From: an uncultured Clostridia bacterium
GTDB lineage: Bacteria; Bacillota; Clostridia; Saccharofermentanales; DTU023
Direction: 5' to 3'
Length of the DNA stretch: 28,107 bases
NCBI GenBank assembly: GCA_947254895.1
Contig: CAMYEY010000008.1
Span: forward strand, 1-28,107
Under the pieces are notes generated by a model that made no database searches, had not been told where the DNA came from, and saw only the letters and a program-made list of their open reading frames with translations. This document shows positions 24,008 to 28,107 of the stretch, piece after piece. The translations under genes were made by a program, and so were the position numbers. Within the stretch, counting starts at the first letter, position 1, and the number at the start of each line of letters is the position of its first letter.

Positions 24008-25096
24008 TTAGTCAAAGATCCTGCGCGCTGTGGCCAATCTTTTAAGAAGTTTTTCCTGTTGAGCCAAGTTAACGATCTGAACCGAGCTGGCATTGCCATC
24101 GGCATATAGCATATTGTCATCTGCTATATAGATACCGGCTGAAGATAGGCTTTGTCCGGCATAATCATAAAAGAAAACCAGGTCACCCGGTTTGAGCCCG
24201 GATATGTTGGGTAAACCCTGGCTATCTTTTTCTAAAGAGATTTGTGTACCCAGCTTAGCCTGGTCATGGATAGACCGCGAGATCATCTGGCCATTTGTAA
24301 TAGATGCCAAGTAAATGACACCGGGTAAGTCTATCCCGTCAAGACCTAGTCCTCCCGGGATATTCGCTATATTTAAAAATTTGAGGGCTGCAGAACAAAA
24401 TATGTCGGCTACCTTACCTTGACTTTTAGGAATCTCTTGGCCGATATCAACCAAAACAACATTCTCCCTATTAATCCAACCATAACAACCTGCCGGTCCG
24501 GGCAAAAGTACTCTGACCACCCTTTCTGTTGCATAGTCGGCATAGAGGACAGACCCCATCGGTGCCAAGGCCAGTATATCCCCATTGATGGTGTCAGATG
24601 AAATGGCTTTTTCCCCATTAACCACCATGACCTTATAAGCTATATCTTGTGATTTGAGGGAATCAGTAGCAAAACTAAGCTCTTGACCCAGGATGTAGCC
24701 CTCAAGCCCATCCCAAAGTCTAACCTTATAAAAACCATTATCTGCTTCTTTCTCTAACAAGGTAACTGCCTCGTTATAAAGAGCTGACCCCGCCAGTTTA
24801 CTTCTCAGACTAGCTCTTTGATAAACCCTAGCTAGTTTTTGACAAACAACAGCATCTGCCTCGCTCCTAAAATCCGTTTGCTGATGGCTAACCTTACCAG
24901 GATCAGCAGGTTGTAACCGTCTAATCAAGCGAGGCAAGCCGAGAATGAGACTTAAACAAAGGATCATAATAATAACAAGCGGTAACAACCAGCGAGGTAA
25001 ACCACCAAATCTTCGGTCACCAACATAGAGATTTTTCAAGGCACTATAATGCCGAGTAGCTTTCTTGTCTTTTGGAATTTTATCTTGACTCTTCAT
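24008..25096 (-). CDS. SH3 and NlpC/P60-like membrane protein, catalytic residues lost
   Basis: A 362-residue protein: a basic cytoplasmic N-terminus, one membrane helix (about 35-54), two SH3-like segments (about 80-140, YKVRLWDGLEGYI; and 150-215, GCYGWINRENVVLV) and a C-terminal NlpC/P60-like domain (about 228-350). Family landmarks are present: SIHDQAKLGTQI (for LPRTSxxQ), LKPGDLVFFYDYAG and AGIYIADDNMLYADG. The catalytic Cys of DCSG is Leu257 (GIDLPGVIY) and the His of HVGIYI is Ser319 (SSAGIYI). Cell-wall endopeptidase activity is therefore unlikely; wall binding or regulation is inferred. It starts one base after the acpS stop, so it is probably translationally coupled, and has no visible terminator. 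Confidence 0.82.
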   Translation of the reverse strand: MKSQDKIPKDKKATRHYSALKNLYVGDRRFGGLPRWLLPLVIIMILCLSLILGLPRLIRRLQPADPGKVSHQQTDFRSEADAVVCQKLARVYQRASLRSKLAGSALYNEAVTLLEKEADNGFYKVRLWDGLEGYILGQELSFATDSLKSQDIAYKVMVVNGEKAISSDTINGDILALAPMGSVLYADYATERVVRVLLPGPAGCYGWINRENVVLVDIGQEIPKSQGKVADIFCSAALKFLNIANIPGGLGLDGIDLPGVIYLASITNGQMISRSIHDQAKLGTQISLEKDSQGLPNISGLKPGDLVFFYDYAGQSLSSAGIYIADDNMLYADGNASSVQIVNLAQQEKLLKRLATARRIFD

Positions 25097-25097
25097 T

Positions 25098-25472
25098 TTA
25101 CTTTGTCAAAATCTGGCATACCGCCAGAGCATACTCCTCTTCGTGGCTAATACTAATATCATGACTCATGCCCTGTAGTTCTTCATAAAGGTCAGCAGCC
25201 CGGCCGGAGAAGCTGATACTTGGTTTACCCAAGCCATCGCGAGATATGGTCAGATCATGCCAACCAACCCCTTCCTGCCAAATACCCGAACCAAGGGCCT
25301 TAGCGGCAGCTTCTTTGGCAGCAAAAAATCCGGCCAGACTAGCTATCCGCCCTTTGGCCAAATCAATCTCCTCTCCGGATAGGAAAGCCATAAGAAATTT
25401 CTCTCCCCGCCTTTTATACTTATCCTGAAAGCGTTTTATACTGACAACATCTACCCCAGTCTTAATCTCCAT
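25098..25472 (-). CDS. acpS: Holo-acyl-carrier-protein synthase
   Basis: A 124-residue AcpS that transfers 4'-phosphopantetheine from CoA to acyl carrier protein. It has the family's metal-binding GVDVVSIKRF (Asp8) and FFAAKEAAAKALGSGI (KEAxxKA with the Glu ligand), then the C-terminal DISISHEEEYALAV. Length is normal. The start overlaps the dnaI end by 11 bases, with AGGAG upstream. Confidence 0.94.
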   Translation of the reverse strand: MEIKTGVDVVSIKRFQDKYKRRGEKFLMAFLSGEEIDLAKGRIASLAGFFAAKEAAAKALGSGIWQEGVGWHDLTISRDGLGKPSISFSGRAADLYEELQGMSHDISISHEEEYALAVCQILTK

Positions 25473-26538
25473 CTGCCAGCTCCTGTCGGGTTTCCTTAAT
25501 AGCTATCTCTGACTTAGCCCGGGCCATTCGCTTGCGCACATCCTCCCCCTCAAAGAGTGTCAAAGTGTAGTTGCCGGTAATTCGACTCTGTAATCTGGGG
25601 TCATACTCATCACCCAAGTCACGAGGGCGAATATTGCTGGTGATTATAACCGGCAGACCTTGGTCTTGTCTTTGGTCGAGAAGGAGAATAAAGTCTGCCG
25701 AAGCATTATGGAAAATGCCCGTATCCAGGCCAAGGTCATCAATGCAAAGCAGGTCTGCATATTGGATCAAATCCAGTTGGCGCTTAACAGTATCTTGCTC
25801 AACCGGATCAGGATTAAAGCTCGACAGGAGGATCCTTCTTTGAGCCATGATTTCAAAAAGTTGGACGGCTCTGATATATACAACGTTATAGCCCTGCCCT
25901 ATCAAGGCATTGGCCAGTGCTGTCATCATATAGGTTTTACCCGTACCCGGCCTACCGAAGAAATAACAATTACCCTTCCGTCTAGGGAAATTTTCAAGAT
26001 AACGGAGTGACCAGGCTCTAATTCCCTTGATGGCATCCCGGGGTGACATTTTCCCTTGGAAATATTTTTCATCTCGGTCGGGAGAAAAAATTTCCGAACG
26101 AAAAGCGGCAAAGGTCTTGTCTTGCGGGGGATAAAACTCTTGGTCTGTTTGATTGAGATAAAGCATAACCCGTTCGGCACACTGGCAATAACCTGAACCG
26201 GTCCAGCCAGTATCTTTACAAACCGGGCAATGGTAAGCCACCTGGTCATAGTCTAGCGGCAGCCCTAGCTGTTGAAGAAAAGCCGTCAGTTTCTGATCAT
26301 GTTCGGCAAGCTCTCGTCTCAACTCTCCTTCATCGGGTCCTAGCTGGCCCATCTGAGACTTGATCAAAGCCAAATTGAGGTCTATCCTAGCCGACTCCAG
26401 TTCCTTGAGTTCAGGCCACTTTTGGTAAATCTCCTCCAGCCTGGCTGCATGGTCTTTTTCAGCCTGGGCCCTAATCAGATTATAATAGCGACGAAGACGC
26501 TTTTGATTAAAACTATCCAGCTTGCGCATATCAATCAC
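25462..26538 (-). CDS. dnaI: Helicase loader DnaI/DnaC-like ATPase
   Basis: A 358-residue AAA+ ATPase that loads replicative helicase in relatives. An alpha-helical N-terminus is followed by a zinc site CPVC...CQC (C104, C107, C118, C120), then Walker A GRPGTGKT (195-202), Walker B LLCIDDLG (D267/D268), sensor-1 VIITSNI and an Arg-rich end RLQSRITGNY. The start may be the GTG at 26538 or the ATG three codons later (26529); neither has a strong ribosome site. It overlaps dnaD by 8 bases. With the DnaD-domain gene just upstream it forms a primosome pair, as in other Bacillota. Confidence 0.9.
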   Translation of the reverse strand: MIDMRKLDSFNQKRLRRYYNLIRAQAEKDHAARLEEIYQKWPELKELESARIDLNLALIKSQMGQLGPDEGELRRELAEHDQKLTAFLQQLGLPLDYDQVAYHCPVCKDTGWTGSGYCQCAERVMLYLNQTDQEFYPPQDKTFAAFRSEIFSPDRDEKYFQGKMSPRDAIKGIRAWSLRYLENFPRRKGNCYFFGRPGTGKTYMMTALANALIGQGYNVVYIRAVQLFEIMAQRRILLSSFNPDPVEQDTVKRQLDLIQYADLLCIDDLGLDTGIFHNASADFILLLDQRQDQGLPVIITSNIRPRDLGDEYDPRLQSRITGNYTLTLFEGEDVRKRMARAKSEIAIKETRQELADGD

Positions 26539-27532
26539 TCTGCTCTGAAAGCAGACGGATTAGGTCAACGTTATAGAGCTCCTCATCTGCCTGATCCTCT
26601 TGGTCCAAGCCGGTAGAACTTACCCCGACACTCTTAGGATGGCGGTTAGGTGCCGATTTTGCTTGTTGTTTACGTCTTTGGAAATTTGCTTGATCCTGCC
26701 GAATTTCCTCCACATTTTTAAGCCCTTTTTCATGCCATTGGGTCAAAACGGAGTCAATATATTTAAGTGAAGGACTGGTCAGGTTGACCGTCTCTTGTAA
26801 GGCCAAGTCAATCACCGAGAAGTCATAGGCATAGTCTCGTACCCACTTGTCAATCAATTCTTCCTGGTAGACAGAAAACAACTGGTTATAGTTGAGTTTT
26901 TTTCTGATTTTCTGACTAATCTCCCGTCTTTCAGCATAATCCTTGTAGTAGCGATTAAGCTGACGATAGGTCTTAACTCCGTTAGCGGCCCAGTTGTCTG
27001 CTATCCCGGAAACATACCCGGGACCCTCTAGTTTGTTTTTACCTGCCGCCTCTGAAAAAATGGCATAAACAACCTCAGGTTCAAACTCATAGCGGTTAAA
27101 CCACTCATCAATTTTACTATAAAAGCCCAAAGCCATAACTCCCTGAAAAAAGGTGTCGTTAATCTGTTTGATTATCTTTTCCCTCTGAGAGAGTTGGTTT
27201 GATGAAATATCCGTTCGATCAGCCTCTGACTGCCAAAGTTTTTTAGCCTCAACCATCTTAAGGTCAACCAGGTTAAGCTGGCCGGCTTGAATGACAATCA
27301 AATTAAATTTCTGGAGGTCACTCAAGGCTTTTTCTGCATCATTCTTGCTAATGCCTAAACGTTGCCCAAGATCAGCTGTCGTAATTTTTTTCTTACCATG
27401 TTGAAAGGTTTGTAAGAGGGTCAAATAACAGCGAATGGCATCCCTGCTCAGCCTATTAAGGTAGTCTGAGATAAAGACATCAGCTACTAAAGTGTCCGAT
27501 AATAGAAAACTCGAACTGCTATTAATTCTCAC
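26531..27532 (-). CDS. DnaD-domain replication protein
   Basis: A 333-residue DnaD/DnaB-type primosomal protein. A winged-helix-like N-terminus (about 20-105: LSRDAIRCYLTLLQTF, ITTADLGQRLGISKNDAEKA) is followed by two DnaD (DnaB_2) repeats. The first is around IDEWFNRYEFEPEVVYAIF with GYVSGIADNWAANGVKTY. The second is around DFSVIDLALQETV with the hallmark YIDSVLTQWHEKGLKNVEEI. The tail is polar. The start is GTG with AGGAGA six bases upstream. It is the first gene of dnaD-dnaI-acpS-nlpC-like and probably recruits the helicase loader encoded next. Confidence 0.85.
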   Translation of the reverse strand: MRINSSSSFLLSDTLVADVFISDYLNRLSRDAIRCYLTLLQTFQHGKKKITTADLGQRLGISKNDAEKALSDLQKFNLIVIQAGQLNLVDLKMVEAKKLWQSEADRTDISSNQLSQREKIIKQINDTFFQGVMALGFYSKIDEWFNRYEFEPEVVYAIFSEAAGKNKLEGPGYVSGIADNWAANGVKTYRQLNRYYKDYAERREISQKIRKKLNYNQLFSVYQEELIDKWVRDYAYDFSVIDLALQETVNLTSPSLKYIDSVLTQWHEKGLKNVEEIRQDQANFQRRKQQAKSAPNRHPKSVGVSSTGLDQEDQADEELYNVDLIRLLSEQSD

Positions 27533-27544
27533 AATCTTTCTCCT

Positions 27545-27570
27545 AAAAAGCCTGTTAGGATCTACAGGCT
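27545..27570 (-). terminator. Second hairpin with T-run just before dnaD
   Basis: On the minus strand, AGCCTGT (27570-27564) pairs with ACAGGCT (27555-27549) around an 8-base loop, followed by TTTTA and then directly by the dnaD ribosome site AGGAGA (27543-27538). It is terminator-like, or a leader hairpin affecting dnaD expression. Confidence 0.6.
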
Positions 27571-27604
27571 AAAAAAATCCCCGCAGCTTTTGCTGCAGGG
27601 ATTT
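27571..27604 (-). terminator. Terminator after PFOR
   Basis: On the minus strand, a 13-bp stem with one G-U pair (AAATCCCTGCAGC / GCTGCGGGGATTT), a 4-base loop and seven T. It lies 59 bases after the PFOR stop. Confidence 0.92.
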
Positions 27605-27613
27605 ATTATAACA
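27605..27613 (-). promoter_or_regulatory. Extended -10 promoter directly abutting the terminator
   Basis: TGTTATAAT on the minus strand: a perfect TATAAT with TGn extension. No good -35 is seen. Transcription would begin around 27598, inside the 5' arm of the terminator hairpin, and lead into dnaD. Confidence 0.5.
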
Positions 27614-27663
27614 CATTCGTTTGGCTTTGCTCTCTAGTCGCTTAAGCCAAGACTCAACCTAAC

Positions 27664-28107
27664 TTAATCTTGCTTTGCACTGTAGTCAGCCTCAGCCATC
27701 CGGACATAGGTCAGATAACGTTCGTGAGCTGCTTCTGCTGCCTTGGTAAAGATAGCATCTACTGTCTCTTCGTCATACTTTCTCCTCAACGAGGTGTAAC
27801 GAACTTCTTTTTCAACAAATTCGCGGAAATCACGCTTAGGAGCCTTGGAACTGAGGGTGAAGGGGTTCTTACCTTCCTCAGCCCTTCTCGGATCATAGGA
27901 CCAGAGATGCCAGTAACCTGTTTCAACTGCATCCTTTTCTCTCGTCTGCGAGATCGTCATGCCGCCCCTGATACCATGAGAGATACAGGGTGCGTAAGCG
28001 ATAACCAATGACGGGCCGGGATAAGCTTCTGCCTCTGCGATAACCTTAAGGGTTTGAGCCTGGCTTGCACCCATAGCGATCTGACCAACATAGACATAGC
28101 CATATGT
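27664..28107 (-). CDS. Pyruvate:ferredoxin oxidoreductase, C-terminal part
   Basis: The last 147 residues of a pyruvate:ferredoxin (flavodoxin) oxidoreductase, which makes acetyl-CoA, CO2 and reduced ferredoxin in anaerobes. The frame is open to the window edge; the rest lies outside. Family motifs are TYGYVYVGQIAMGASQAQT, EAEAYPGPSLVIAYAPCISH (its Cys is a cluster ligand in known PFORs) and GIRGGMTISQ, with YWHLWSYDPRRAEEGKNPF following. The gene ends in TAA, 60 bases before the terminator. It is the main hint of an anaerobic fermentative lifestyle. Confidence 0.95.
   Translation of the reverse strand, partial: TYGYVYVGQIAMGASQAQTLKVIAEAEAYPGPSLVIAYAPCISHGIRGGMTISQTREKDAVETGYWHLWSYDPRRAEEGKNPFTLSSKAPKRDFREFVEKEVRYTSLRRKYDEETVDAIFTKAAEAAHERYLTYVRMAEADYSAKQD

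Noticed and set aside
25660..26010. 116-codon plus-strand frame
   Set aside because: Antisense to dnaI, including its Walker motifs; shadow frame.
1..28107. CRISPR arrays, insertion sequences, prophage genes or attachment sites
   Set aside because: No regularly spaced repeats, transposase, integrase or terminal inverted repeats were seen by eye.

Overview
The window looks like a chromosomal segment of a low-to-mid-GC anaerobic Bacillota (Clostridia-like) bacterium. The evidence is the hrcA-grpE-dnaK-dnaJ heat-shock operon with a CIRCE operator, the gene order hemW-hrcA-grpE-dnaK-dnaJ-prmA, a CbpB-type c-di-AMP receptor, DnaD/DnaI replication-restart proteins and a pyruvate:ferredoxin oxidoreductase. 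I cannot name a genus. Bases 1-49 are not biological: they are the end of an Illumina P7 primer, a 10-base index and a Nextera transposase adapter, so real sequence starts at 50.

Layout, left to right. (1) 50-1932, minus strand: cbpB, cysK and the 5' part of cysE (cysteine synthesis), cut by the adapter. (2) 2082-8198, minus: hrcA-grpE-dnaK-dnaJ-prmA, driven by a consensus sigma-A promoter overlapped by CIRCE. (3) 8240-14075, minus: a tightly packed run made of an M28-fold lipoprotein, NfeD, a slipin, an AAA/ABC-type ATPase, a TOPRIM-like DUF4276-type protein and hemW. (4) 14180-18903, plus: a D,D-carboxypeptidase-like membrane protein, gltX and glnS, ending at a strong terminator shared with the converging operon. 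(5) 18997-23339, minus: a thioredoxin-fold lipoprotein followed by two half-transporters of a heterodimeric ABC exporter. (6) 23359-23941, minus: rpmB (L28) and a tRNA-Met/tRNA-Glu pair with its own promoter and terminator. (7) 24008-27613, minus: dnaD, dnaI, acpS and an SH3-NlpC/P60-like membrane protein. (8) 27664-28107, minus: the C-terminal end of PFOR, running off the window.

The most striking observation is that all four recognisable extracytoplasmic enzyme folds here have lost their catalytic residues: the M28 peptidase-like lipoprotein (bridging Asp and catalytic Glu pair gone), the S11 carboxypeptidase-like protein (SxxK, SxN and KTG all gone), the thioredoxin-fold lipoprotein (CGPC replaced by SEPS) and the NlpC/P60-like protein (Cys and His gone). 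The reading frames are intact, so these look like retained non-enzymatic envelope proteins rather than decaying genes. A second candidate of interest is the ATPase/TOPRIM-like gene pair, translationally coupled, whose Walker B motif carries DQ in place of DE, sitting in one operon with the slipin/NfeD membrane pair.

All functional assignments come from reading motifs by eye; no database search was possible.
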